From the NCBI GenBank assembly GCA_002840905.1, contig PHDD01000016.1, positions 1 to 64,000 on the forward strand: a stretch of 64,000 nucleotides of DNA, in the 5' to 3' direction. Under the pieces are notes generated by a model. That model made no database searches. It was not told the origin of the DNA and saw only the letters and a program-made list of their open reading frames with translations. Shown here piece after piece: positions 55,025 to 63,163 of this stretch. Position numbers and translations under genes: made by a program. The DNA is from Bacteroidetes bacterium HGW-Bacteroidetes-4 (GTDB lineage: Bacteria; Bacteroidota; Bacteroidia; Bacteroidales; SZUA-534). Every line of letters begins with the position of its first letter. The stretch's first letter is position 1.

Positions 55025-55757
55025 ATGTTTCAGCCCGCTCTGCTTCAAGCACCAAAGGCTGTGTAGCTTCGCTCCACGCCTGCCGCTTAAACCCGCCGTA
55101 AGCTTTGAGTTTTACAAATCCTGCTGCATTAATTTGCGCCATCAGTTCATCCTTTTTTAATGGCAACAATAACTGACTGTTTTCTATAACCTGTCCGCTG
55201 GCTTTAAAGGTAAGGCGGGTACGGAAATCGATACGATGTTGCGCTTCGAGGTAATGGTACTTGCGCACAAACTCAATTTCGGCGTTATCGATGGTGGGCA
55301 AGCCGTTGATGTGCTGGTTTAAAATGCGGTCGTAGTTAATAATCTGAAGGAACAGTCGCCCTCCCGGTTTTAAAACCTGAAAAGCCTGACGGGCAAAAAC
55401 ACCTACTGCATCCTCGTCGGGAAGGTGAACCAGGGTATTACCAAAGCACAGCAGCGCATCGAAACTTTGGGACTGAAAACGGGCATCGAGCTCCAACATA
55501 TTTTGTTCGTAAAAGCATGCCGACTTGTAACTATTTCCGGCCACCGCACGGGCAACCATCTCTTTGTTTAAATCGATGCCTGTTACCCGATGCCCCTGTT
55601 GGGCCAGCGCCTGGGCCAGCTTACCGGTTCCGCAGCCCACATCGAGTATAGCCAGGTTCGCAGATACCTGCGTTGCAGTTGCAACAAAATTCACTATTTC
55701 GGGGTTTAGCGGAAAAATGGCATCGTAAGCATCGGCAATGGAAGTATAAAAATTCAT
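55023..55757 (-). CDS. Class I SAM-dependent methyltransferase
   Basis: 244 residues. LAILDVGCGTGKLAQALAQQG is SAM motif I, RVTGIDLN motif II, FDALLCFGNTLVHLPD motif III region and LKPGGRLFLQIINYD the following strand. A conventional small methyltransferase; substrate cannot be inferred. A dispersed repeat occupies the upstream spacer (55776-55875), so its promoter must lie within or beyond it. Confidence 0.86.
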   Translation of the reverse strand: MNFYTSIADAYDAIFPLNPEIVNFVATATQVSANLAILDVGCGTGKLAQALAQQGHRVTGIDLNKEMVARAVAGNSYKSACFYEQNMLELDARFQSQSFDALLCFGNTLVHLPDEDAVGVFARQAFQVLKPGGRLFLQIINYDRILNQHINGLPTIDNAEIEFVRKYHYLEAQHRIDFRTRLTFKASGQVIENSQLLLPLKKDELMAQINAAGFVKLKAYGGFKRQAWSEATQPLVLEAERAET

Positions 55758-55775
55758 ATTTGTTTTGAGATTAGA

Positions 55776-55875
55776 TGTTGGAGTTTGGAAATTAGACTTA
55801 AGATTTAAGACTCAAGAATGTTTAATATTTCATTATTCACTATTCACTGTTCATTATTCATTGATAATTGATAAT
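55776..55875 (-). repeat. Dispersed intergenic repeat, copy A
   Basis: On the minus strand it reads from a TTATCAATGAATAATGAAC stretch to a block whose plus-strand form starts TGTTGGAGTTT (55776-55786) and continues with ATTAGAC and AGATTT. Copy B at 59053-59187 has the same parts in the same order, inverted. The end of the symporter gene (stop at 55844) lies within this copy. Confidence 0.6.
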
Positions 55876-57328
55876 TGTTTCTTTCCGGCTTTATCAAAAA
55901 AGTACTGAGCACCGCTGCTGCCAAAGCTACAAAAAAAGTAAGGAGGCGCGAGGTAATTTGCTTATCGAGTCCGCTGCTTATCCAGAAAATGGTAAAGGCC
56001 AAGCCGCTGATAATGGTGATAATAACGGCAATGCCATGGTAACGCTTCCAGAACAGGGTAAGCAGGATAACCACCGAAAAGGTGCCCCCGATGCCCGCCC
56101 AGACGTAGCTCACCAGTGAATAAATAAGGGTGGTTTTTCCAAAATAGGCTATACTTAAGGCGATGGCAGCAATTAAACCGGTTATCAGGCGCGAGAACAG
56201 CAGGCTCCGCTTCTGAAAAAAGGCCTTTCCGAAAAGGGGTTGCAACAGGTTGTCGGTAAGCTCGGTGGCCGATAGAATTAGCAGGGAATCGGCCGTAGAT
56301 ATCATAGCGGCGATAGCCCCGGTAATCAGTATGGCTGCAATTACCGGAGGAAAAATGGTTAACAACACCGAAGGCATCACCAGCTCGCGGTCGGTCAGAC
56401 CAGTGGGCCCGAACAGGGCCAGCCCTATCCAGCCAATGCATAGCGCGCCCAGGTAGGCTACTAGTGTCCAGACAATGCCAATATTCCGTGCTTTTTTAGC
56501 CTGTCGGGCATCTTTAATGGCCATAAAGCGCATGCTAAGCTGGGGTTGGCCACCCAGGTAACCAAAAAACCAACTGAATCCGCCCACCAGGGCAATACCT
56601 GCTGTAAAGCCCTGCAATCCGCCGCTTAGCGAAGTGTATTCGCTTCCGGCCTGATGCAAGGCCTGCGAAATATTTGTTGCATAAAGGTCGGGATGATTGG
56701 CCAGGTAAATAAAGCCGACAATGGGACCGGCTATCAGGGTAATAATCATCATCAGGGACTGAATCACATCGGTATAAACCACACTCATAAAGCCTCCGTA
56801 AATGGTGTAAGGCACAATAATGGCTGCGGTAATCAGCATGCCCGTTTTGGCATCGATGGCAAACATAGTGTTCAGCGTTTTTCCCCCACCCAAAAACTGG
56901 GCACCCACATAAAAGAAAAAGAAGAAAACGATGGTGGCGCTGCCTATCATACGGATGTATTGCTCCACCTCGCCATGTTTGCGGGCAATAAAAGCAGTAA
57001 AGGTACTTACCTGGTATTTTTCAGCGGCATCGCGCAAGCGCCAGGCTATGAGCGCCCAGGCCGTAATAATACCTGTTACACAACCCAGCGCCGTCCAAAT
57101 TTCGAGCAGTCCGGTGGCATAAGCTGCTCCGGGCAGTCCCAGCAAGGCCCACGACGATTCGCCCGTGGCTCGCTCCGATAAGGCGGCTACCCAGCCGGGC
57201 AGTTGACGTCCTGCTATGGCGTAATCGGCACTGTTTTTAACTTTTCGTCCCTGGTAAATGCCCCAGGCTATAAGCAGCGAGAGGTAGGTAACCATTACCA
57301 GCAGCAGTTGGGTGTTTTGTAGTTCCAT
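55844..57328 (-). CDS. Sodium:solute symporter, PutP-like
   Basis: About 494 residues, SSSF family, with some 13 membrane helices: ADYAIAGRQLPGWVAALSERATGESSWALLGLPG is the conserved region around helix 1-2 (about 30-65), and STADSLLILSATELTDNL is the Na2-site helix. Proline is the best guess from PutP likeness, but substrate is uncertain. I start at 57328 (MELQNTQLLL) because the 17 residues from the upstream ATG at 57379 precede the first helix without homology. The last residues, QLSMNNEQ, are encoded by dispersed repeat copy A. Confidence 0.88.
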   Translation of the reverse strand: MELQNTQLLLVMVTYLSLLIAWGIYQGRKVKNSADYAIAGRQLPGWVAALSERATGESSWALLGLPGAAYATGLLEIWTALGCVTGIITAWALIAWRLRDAAEKYQVSTFTAFIARKHGEVEQYIRMIGSATIVFFFFFYVGAQFLGGGKTLNTMFAIDAKTGMLITAAIIVPYTIYGGFMSVVYTDVIQSLMMIITLIAGPIVGFIYLANHPDLYATNISQALHQAGSEYTSLSGGLQGFTAGIALVGGFSWFFGYLGGQPQLSMRFMAIKDARQAKKARNIGIVWTLVAYLGALCIGWIGLALFGPTGLTDRELVMPSVLLTIFPPVIAAILITGAIAAMISTADSLLILSATELTDNLLQPLFGKAFFQKRSLLFSRLITGLIAAIALSIAYFGKTTLIYSLVSYVWAGIGGTFSVVILLTLFWKRYHGIAVIITIISGLAFTIFWISSGLDKQITSRLLTFFVALAAAVLSTFLIKPERNNYQLSMNNEQ

Positions 57329-57451
57329 ACGTTGCTTTGTTTTAGGCAAACTAAGATAAGAAAATTCTGTTTCGTACAAAAAGGATTACTGGTTGCTGGT
57401 CACCCGATCGATGCAACGCGGTTTTATAAACCATGTTGTATTTTGATTTAC

Positions 57452-57481
57452 AAAAAAAAGGGAGTACCTCGCAGCACTCCC
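57452..57481 (-). terminator. Terminator after the OmpA/coiled-coil pair
   Basis: On the minus strand GGGAGT and ACTCCC (57476-57481, 57460-57465) form a stem followed by eight Ts, 29 bases downstream of the small membrane protein gene. Confidence 0.75.
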
Positions 57482-57509
57482 CGTAAAAATGGAATTCCCT
57501 ACTGCTTTG

Positions 57510-57752
57510 TTATTCCAATTTTTCCTTTAATTCTTTTTCCAGTTTGTTAACTTGTTGCTGCAAGGAACTAAGCTGATTTTTCAGCTTATCGTTATCGTCC
57601 TGTATTTTGTTTAACTTTTGTGTGTAGATGGCCTTGTGATAAAAATAAGCAGTCAGGTAACCAATGAGTGCAGCTACCACCAGAAGTATCACCATCTCAA
57701 TAATAGACCCAGTACGGGTTTGTGCCAAAATAATAGTCAATGTATTCATCAT
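57510..57752 (-). CDS. Small membrane-anchored coiled-coil protein
   Basis: 80 residues. One N-terminal hydrophobic helix (IEMVILLVVAALIGYLTAYFY, about 17-37) is followed by a charged heptad stretch to the end (KIQDDNDKLKNQLSSLQQQ, then VNKLEKELKEKLE). No family recognised. The OmpA-like gene is 4 bases upstream, so the two are translated together; a scaffold or spacer between membrane and cell wall is an inference only. Confidence 0.75.
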   Translation of the reverse strand: MMNTLTIILAQTRTGSIIEMVILLVVAALIGYLTAYFYHKAIYTQKLNKIQDDNDKLKNQLSSLQQQVNKLEKELKEKLE

Positions 57753-57756
57753 GTCT

Positions 57757-58278
57757 TTATTTAAAGGTTATTTCTGCTCTTCGATTCATCGCCCGCCCTT
57801 TTTGAGTGGCATTATCAGCTATGGGTTGGGTTTCTCCTTTCGACGAAACCTTTATGCGTTCGACAGCCAGCCCCTGGCCTTCGAACCAGGCTTGCACTGC
57901 CTGAGCCCTTCGTAATCCCAGCTTTTGATTGTATTCCATGGCTCCCACGGCATCGGTATGCCCCACCACATCAAGGTAGCGTGCAGGTTCCTCATCGAGG
58001 TACGGTTTCACTTTGTTCAGGTAAAGCTCCAGTGTGGCTTCCGATTTGAGTACCGCTTTATCAAAATCAAAATGCATAAGTTCTGTCCGGGTAATCTCGT
58101 CGGTGAGTGGCAGCTTTTCAGGTACTTTAACCTCCAGTGTGTCTTTAACAAGAGGTTCGACCTGCATGGTTGTGGCTTCGGGAATCGCTATTCCTGTCTT
58201 TATTTTGTTCACGTACCACCAGGTAGCCAGCCATGCCCAAAGACAAAATACCAGAAATCCAGTAATTAGTATTCTCAT
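57757..58278 (-). CDS. OmpA-family peptidoglycan-binding protein
   Basis: 173 residues. A single N-terminal membrane helix (ILITGFLVFCLWAWLATWWYV) is followed by a linker and a C-terminal OmpA domain: MHFDFDKAVLK, LDVVGHTDAVGAMEYNQKLGLRRAQAV and KGRAMNRRAEITF. The NxxLGLRRA..V and NRR segments contain the diaminopimelate-binding residues. It has no beta-barrel, so it is anchored in the inner membrane and holds peptidoglycan, together with the coiled-coil partner encoded 4 bases later. Confidence 0.9.
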   Translation of the reverse strand: MRILITGFLVFCLWAWLATWWYVNKIKTGIAIPEATTMQVEPLVKDTLEVKVPEKLPLTDEITRTELMHFDFDKAVLKSEATLELYLNKVKPYLDEEPARYLDVVGHTDAVGAMEYNQKLGLRRAQAVQAWFEGQGLAVERIKVSSKGETQPIADNATQKGRAMNRRAEITFK

Positions 58279-58493
58279 AAGGCAGATAAATTAAATGAAT
58301 TGTAAAAATAGCCTTAGCAATTTAATAAATTATTAGCAGAATATTAGCTAAATTTTTAACTTTTAACACCTTGACAAAGCAAAAAAATTGCAAATACCTG
58401 TTTAATAAAAATAAGCATGGGCTCGGGAATGAACAAGCAAGACAGAAAATTGTAACTTTAGCACACCATACCACAAATAATAAACCACTGCTT

Positions 58494-59078
58494 ATGGAAA
58501 CAATAAAACGCTGCGCCTGGGCCGAAAAACAACTGGATGCCTACAAAGACTATCACGACAACGAATGGGGCGTACCCGTGTACGACGATCAAAAACTCTT
58601 TGAATTTCTGATTCTTGAAGGAGCGCAGGCCGGATTGTCGTGGCTTACCATACTAAAGCGCCGTGAAGGCTACCGCAAAGCCTTTGCCGGTTTTGATGTG
58701 GAAAAGGTAGCCCGTTTCAATGCCAAAAAAGTTGAAGAACTGATGCAGGATGCAGGCATCATCCGTAACCGACTTAAAATTAAAGCCGCCATATCGAACG
58801 CCAAAGTATTTCTTGCTATTCAAAAAGAGTTTGGTTCGTTCAGCCAGTACATGTGGAACTTTGTTAATGGCAAGCCCATTCAAAACAATTTCCGGCACAT
58901 TAGTGAACTACCGGCAACTACATCGCTGTCTGATCTCATCTCAAAGGATCTTAAAAAGCGTGGAATGAAGTTCGTAGGCTCTACCATAATTTACGCACAC
59001 ATGCAGGCTACAGGCATGGTAAACGATCACACTACCGATTGCTTCCGGCACAGACAATTAACAATGAACAATGAGTAA
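58494..59078 (+). CDS. tag: DNA-3-methyladenine glycosylase I
   Basis: About 194 residues. Zinc-containing helix-hairpin-helix glycosylase removing 3-methyladenine. RCAWAEKQLDAYKDYHDNEWG (split here: RCAW, DYHDNEWGVP), FEFLILEGAQAGLSW, RFNAKK, MKFVGSTIIYAHMQATGMVNDH and CFRH provide the zinc Cys/His and substrate residues. The start at 58494 (METIKRCAW) is preferred; the ATG at 58371 would add 41 residues absent from the family. The last residues, RQLTMNNE, are encoded by dispersed repeat copy B. Confidence 0.93.
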   Translation: METIKRCAWAEKQLDAYKDYHDNEWGVPVYDDQKLFEFLILEGAQAGLSWLTILKRREGYRKAFAGFDVEKVARFNAKKVEELMQDAGIIRNRLKIKAAISNAKVFLAIQKEFGSFSQYMWNFVNGKPIQNNFRHISELPATTSLSDLISKDLKKRGMKFVGSTIIYAHMQATGMVNDHTTDCFRHRQLTMNNE

Positions 59079-59187
59079 TTAACAATTAGAAATAGAACAA
59101 TAGAGCAATAAATAGTGAAAAAAGAAAAATAAGTAATGAATTATGTTTTGTGTCTAAAATCTAATGTCTAATCTCTAAACTCCAACA
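59053..59187 (+). repeat. Dispersed intergenic repeat, copy B
   Basis: Inverted relative to copy A. It runs from ACAATTAACAATGAACAATG to the block AAACTCCAACA (59177-59187), with TCTAA/GTCTAAT units between. The tag stop codon (59076-59078) is inside it. A and B flank a 3.2-kb segment holding the symporter, OmpA pair and tag. Confidence 0.6.
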
Positions 59188-59196
59188 CCTACATCA

Positions 59197-59718
59197 ATGA
59201 AAAACACCATCCTAATCCCTCTAATCCTGATTTCTTTATTCAGTTGTAAAACCAATAGTCAGATGATAAATAATCAAACCATTAAAGAACTCGATGTGGA
59301 ACGGTACATGGGAACATGGTACGAACTGGCCCACTTTAACCACCGCTTCGAAAAAGGCCTGGTAGGTGTTACAGCCACTTATACACTGCACGACAACGGA
59401 AAAATACAAGTAGTAAATGCCGGCTACAAAAACACCCTCGACGGTAAATACAGTAAAGCCAATGCAAAAGCAAAGATTCCCAATACGGCCGAACCGGGAA
59501 AACTGAAAGTTTATTTTGTGCCTTTCTTTGGGGCCGATTATTACATTCTCGACATCGACCCCGATTACCAATGGGTGCTGGTGGGCAGCTCATCGCCAAA
59601 CTACCTTTGGATATTGAGCCGAACCCCAAACCTGCCCGAAACTACCTATCAGATGATTCTCGGTAAAGCCAAATCAAGGGGCTATGCTACCGATGCCCTC
59701 ATTCGTGTGGAACACTAA
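59197..59718 (+). CDS. Lipocalin-family lipoprotein (Blc-like)
   Basis: 173 residues. MKNTILIPLILISLFSC is a lipoprotein signal (Cys17). The mature part is a lipocalin barrel: DVERYMGTWYELAHFNHRFE (the GxW motif), VTATYTL, LKVYFVPFFGADYYILDIDPDYQWVLVG is the barrel's later strands (about 115-140), and WILSRTPNLPE the closing motif. Bacterial lipocalins of this type bind lysophospholipids or fatty acids at the outer membrane. It overlaps the reading frame of the next protein only if a doubtful upstream start is used. Confidence 0.9.
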   Translation: MKNTILIPLILISLFSCKTNSQMINNQTIKELDVERYMGTWYELAHFNHRFEKGLVGVTATYTLHDNGKIQVVNAGYKNTLDGKYSKANAKAKIPNTAEPGKLKVYFVPFFGADYYILDIDPDYQWVLVGSSSPNYLWILSRTPNLPETTYQMILGKAKSRGYATDALIRVEH

Positions 59719-59860
59719 AATACTTATCGAAATTTACCAGTGTTTACCGGCAAATTTTAATGCTTTACCTATTTTTTGTGGTATAAAAGGTTCTATTAAG
59801 CAACTTTTGTTGCGGAAAAACGTCTTTCCGCTGTTATTGATCCTTAAAACCCTTTTTACC

Positions 59861-61024
59861 ATGTTTAACAGCCCATACAACCTGGAAACAAAAACCGGAA
59901 ATCCGGTTCAGTTTTACGACGACCTGAATGCCTTTACCGATTTGGTGCTTCAAAAGGGCCGACAGCCTATGCAAAATTATCTGAACGACTTTTCATCGTT
60001 TACAAAAAAGAGAAAACTGCGTAGCTACCAGCCCGAGGAACATTTGATGGAAATACTGATGAGCGGCATCTTTTGGAAGAACTATCAAAGTTTCCTGTCA
60101 ATCGATGCATTGTTTTACGAACCCCTGTTCAATAGCTTGTACCAATGGCGTAAGAAATATCCAAGGTTCAAAGCCCGCATCGATGCATTTCGGGGCAAAC
60201 TGGCTTACCGCTACCTGAGTCAGAAGCGCAACAGCCAAATTCCGCTTTATCGCCGCTTTGAGTACCTGAACAGTTGGCTAAACTGCTCCAAAGAATTTGT
60301 TCAGGAAGCAGAAAGACTCAATCAGTGGAAACTTTTTCTCGAAGCTCAACCCCTGACCTATCAGGAAAACTTTTGGCAGGCTGCTGAGGCCTTTGCCAAC
60401 TGGTTTATCTTACAGGGTGCCATACATTTATCGGAATACACCAAAGGATGGGACGATTTTATGATGGACCACTATGCTGAATACCAACAACGCGAAGATT
60501 TTATTTTCAGTACCCGAAAACCCTCAGAATACCATTTGAATATGGTGGCCGCCGAAATAATGAACCGTTCTTTGCGAAAAGGATTTGAAAATACCCGCCA
60601 GAAAATACTCCTGGTCCCAACCTGCATGGCTCAATTGAATGGATGTCTGGCCAGAATGGAGGATGGAAATATAGTATGCCAAAACTGTTCCCCCGAATGC
60701 CATGTGGCCAAATTAAACCAGAGCATGAACAAACTGGGGGTTCGTACTGTTCTAATACCGCATTCAACGGGTTTCTCAAAATACTTAAAACCCTGGAGAA
60801 ATTCGAGTGACACGGGACTGATTGGTGTTGCTTGTGTTTTGAATCTGCTAACTGGGGGTTATGAGATGCAAAAATTGAATATTCCCTCACAATGTGTATT
60901 TTTGGACTCGTGTGGATGCAAAAAACACTGGTTAAGCGGCCAACCAACCCGGCTTAACCTGCAACAGTTAAATAAGTTATTATTACATGAAGAATCAAAA
61001 AAACCAGTTAATTGCACTTGTTGA
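59861..61024 (+). CDS. DUF116-like cysteine-rich protein
   Basis: About 387 residues. I start at 59861 (MFNSPYNLE); the ATG at 59684 would overlap the lipocalin gene and add 59 unsupported residues. The N-terminal two thirds are helical (GRQPMQNYLNDFSSF, AYRYLSQKRNSQIP). The last ~140 residues have the DUF116 pattern of cysteines: PTCMAQLNGCLA, CQNCSPECHVA, GVACVLNLLTGG and VFLDSCGCKKHW, suggesting an Fe-S or zinc site. Its end overlaps idi by 38 bases, implying coupling. Function unknown. Confidence 0.8.
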   Translation: MFNSPYNLETKTGNPVQFYDDLNAFTDLVLQKGRQPMQNYLNDFSSFTKKRKLRSYQPEEHLMEILMSGIFWKNYQSFLSIDALFYEPLFNSLYQWRKKYPRFKARIDAFRGKLAYRYLSQKRNSQIPLYRRFEYLNSWLNCSKEFVQEAERLNQWKLFLEAQPLTYQENFWQAAEAFANWFILQGAIHLSEYTKGWDDFMMDHYAEYQQREDFIFSTRKPSEYHLNMVAAEIMNRSLRKGFENTRQKILLVPTCMAQLNGCLARMEDGNIVCQNCSPECHVAKLNQSMNKLGVRTVLIPHSTGFSKYLKPWRNSSDTGLIGVACVLNLLTGGYEMQKLNIPSQCVFLDSCGCKKHWLSGQPTRLNLQQLNKLLLHEESKKPVNCTC

Positions 61025-61514
61025 TGCAGACGATAAAATAATTGGATACGATGAAAAAATAAAAGTGCACGAAGAAGGAATCCTTCATCGTGCATTTTCA
61101 GTTTTTGTTTTCAATAAAAAAGGCGATTTGCTACTACAACAGCGGGCTCACGAAAAATACCACTCCCCGGGTTTGTGGACCAATACCTGTTGTAGCCATT
61201 TGCTGCCCGACATGAGCATGGAGGAATGCGTGCACGACCGCTTACAGTTTGAAATGGGTTTCGATTGCCCGGTGAATTTCCGCTTTTCATTCACCTATCA
61301 CATTCCCTTCGACAACGGGTTGACTGAGCATGAAACCGACCACGTATATTTTGCCACCTGGGAAGGCAAACCCAATATAAATCAGGCAGAAGTTGCCCGA
61401 TATAAATGGGTATCGGTACCCGAACTTAAACGCGACATGGCAGCATATCCCGAAAACTATACTTACTGGTTTAAGTACATCATGGAACACCACGAAAAAG
61501 AACTTTTTGCTTAG
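60987..61514 (+). CDS. idi: Isopentenyl-diphosphate delta-isomerase, type 1
   Basis: 175 residues. Interconverts isopentenyl and dimethylallyl diphosphate. Nudix-type features: ILHRAFSVFVFNKKGDLLLQQR, active-site Cys in WTNTCCSH, ECVHDRLQFEMGFDC and the metal/Glu region EHETDHVYFATW. It completes the route begun by the mevalonate genes at 45.9-50.1 kb and feeds the polyprenyl chain needed for menaquinone made by the following genes. Overlaps the DUF116-like gene by 38 bases. Confidence 0.93.
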   Translation: MKNQKNQLIALVDADDKIIGYDEKIKVHEEGILHRAFSVFVFNKKGDLLLQQRAHEKYHSPGLWTNTCCSHLLPDMSMEECVHDRLQFEMGFDCPVNFRFSFTYHIPFDNGLTEHETDHVYFATWEGKPNINQAEVARYKWVSVPELKRDMAAYPENYTYWFKYIMEHHEKELFA

Positions 61515-61644
61515 CTGTGTTAACAAACATGAACCGTTCATAAACGTTACTTAGCACGAATCGTTAAATTTCAGCAGGCAATAATCGTCAATATTGCCTC
61601 AAAATTGGTTCAATTTCGTTTAATTTGCACCAAAATTCATAAAA

Positions 61645-62064
61645 GTGAATAAAGCAGTACTATTACAAAATATAAACAATCATGTAAAAAACACCATGAT
61701 TGATTTTCTGGGTATAGAATTTACCGATGCCGGCGACGATTTTCTGGTGGCCACCATGCCTATTGCACAACATACCTACAACCCGGCCCGCATTTTACAT
61801 GGCGGCGCGTTGATGGCCCTGGCCGAAACGGTGGGCAGTGCCCTCTCGTACCTACACATCGACCGCGAATTGCAGGATGTGCGTGGACTTGAGATTAACG
61901 GCAATCATGTTAAGAGTGCATCCAAGGGCATAGCCATAGCCTGTGCAAAATTGATTCACAAAGGACGCAATACCCATGTAAGCGAAATAAAAATATCGGA
62001 TCAGGATGGGAAATTGCTTAACATTAGCCGAATGACCAATATGATAGTAACAAAAAACGCATAA
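61645..62064 (+). CDS. Hotdog-fold thioesterase, candidate MenI
   Basis: 139 residues, starting with GTG at 61645. PaaI/YdiI-type hotdog fold with NPARILHGGALMALAETVGSAL (catalytic Glu/Asp helix region) and GLEINGNHVKSA. Five bases before menF and in the same operon, it is the natural candidate for 1,4-dihydroxy-2-naphthoyl-CoA thioesterase of menaquinone synthesis. The substrate is assigned by context only. Confidence 0.83.
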   Translation: MNKAVLLQNINNHVKNTMIDFLGIEFTDAGDDFLVATMPIAQHTYNPARILHGGALMALAETVGSALSYLHIDRELQDVRGLEINGNHVKSASKGIAIACAKLIHKGRNTHVSEIKISDQDGKLLNISRMTNMIVTKNA

Positions 62065-62069
62065 AAGGG

Positions 62070-63161
62070 ATGATTGAGACTATTGATCAGGTAAAAAAAG
62101 CGTTGGAATACGGAATACCCTTTGCTGTTTGGGCAAAGCCCGGCGAGCAAAAGGTAAACCACTTGTTTTGTAATCCCGAAGCGGTAATTAAAACCTACAC
62201 CCTAAGCCAGCTCGATAAGCATAAGGGTTTTGTGTTTGCTCCTTTCCATGTCTGCAAGCACTTGCCCATCTATATTTTGCCTTTCGATGCACAAATAGGC
62301 ATGGCCGATTTTAAAGGAAGCAAACCCCGTAAACGTTTTGATGCCCACAGCAATACCGAAACTTTCATCGTTGAAAAATCGCGAAAAGAACACATCCGGC
62401 AGGTTGAAGTTTTTTTAAAAACCTTTAAAGAAACAGGAATACAAAAGGCTGTATTGTCACGAAACAAATGGCTGCCTGATTATTCTATTGAGCACATTCC
62501 TGAATTGTTTACTGAATTGCACCACAATTACCCAAATGCTTTTGTTTACCAAATCTACCTGCCTCAGGTGGGATATTGGATAGGTGCCACACCCGAATTG
62601 CTATTTTCAACTCAAAATGGAAGCGCCACCACCGTTTCGCTGGCTGGTACCCAGCCATTAAAAAATACAGATAAAGTTGTATGGGATAAAAAAGAAGCCC
62701 GGGAACAGGAACTGGTAACTGAGCATATCCGTAGCGTATTAAACTCGTTTCAGATAAACGATTTTAGCGAACAGGGACCCGAAACCGCAGTAGCAGGTAA
62801 CATGGTTCACCTTAAAACGGTGCTTGAATTCAGTAAGGAAAATATTAAAAACCGCATCGGAACATTTATCGATAAATTACACCCTACACCTGCAGTTTGC
62901 GGCCTTCCGGTGAAAGAATCGATGGAACTGATTCTCGAAACCGAAGGCTATGACCGGGAATACTATACGGGTTTTTTAGGCCCGTTCGATCCCAGCCAAA
63001 CCATCGATTTGTTTGTAAACCTCCGATGCTTGCAGGCCTTCGATAATGGAGTGGTTTTGTATGCAGGAGGTGGCATTACACCCGAATCGGAACCGGAAAA
63101 AGAATGGGAAGAAACCCGCATCAAAATACAAACCCTGGAACGCATTCTGGAAAAAATTTAA
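62070..63161 (+). CDS. menF: Isochorismate synthase
   Basis: 363 residues of the chorismate-binding family: IQKAVLSRNKWLP, WIGATPELLFS, VSLAGTQPL, REQELVTEHI, LHPTPAVCGLPVKESMELI (salicylate/isochorismate-type loop), LGPFDPSQTIDLFVNLRC and YAGGGITPESEPEKEWEET. Converts chorismate to isochorismate, the first menaquinone step. 363 residues is short of the usual ~400-430, but the conserved C-terminal half is intact. menD begins 2 bases after the stop codon. Confidence 0.9.
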   Translation: MIETIDQVKKALEYGIPFAVWAKPGEQKVNHLFCNPEAVIKTYTLSQLDKHKGFVFAPFHVCKHLPIYILPFDAQIGMADFKGSKPRKRFDAHSNTETFIVEKSRKEHIRQVEVFLKTFKETGIQKAVLSRNKWLPDYSIEHIPELFTELHHNYPNAFVYQIYLPQVGYWIGATPELLFSTQNGSATTVSLAGTQPLKNTDKVVWDKKEAREQELVTEHIRSVLNSFQINDFSEQGPETAVAGNMVHLKTVLEFSKENIKNRIGTFIDKLHPTPAVCGLPVKESMELILETEGYDREYYTGFLGPFDPSQTIDLFVNLRCLQAFDNGVVLYAGGGITPESEPEKEWEETRIKIQTLERILEKI

Positions 63162-63163
63162 TT

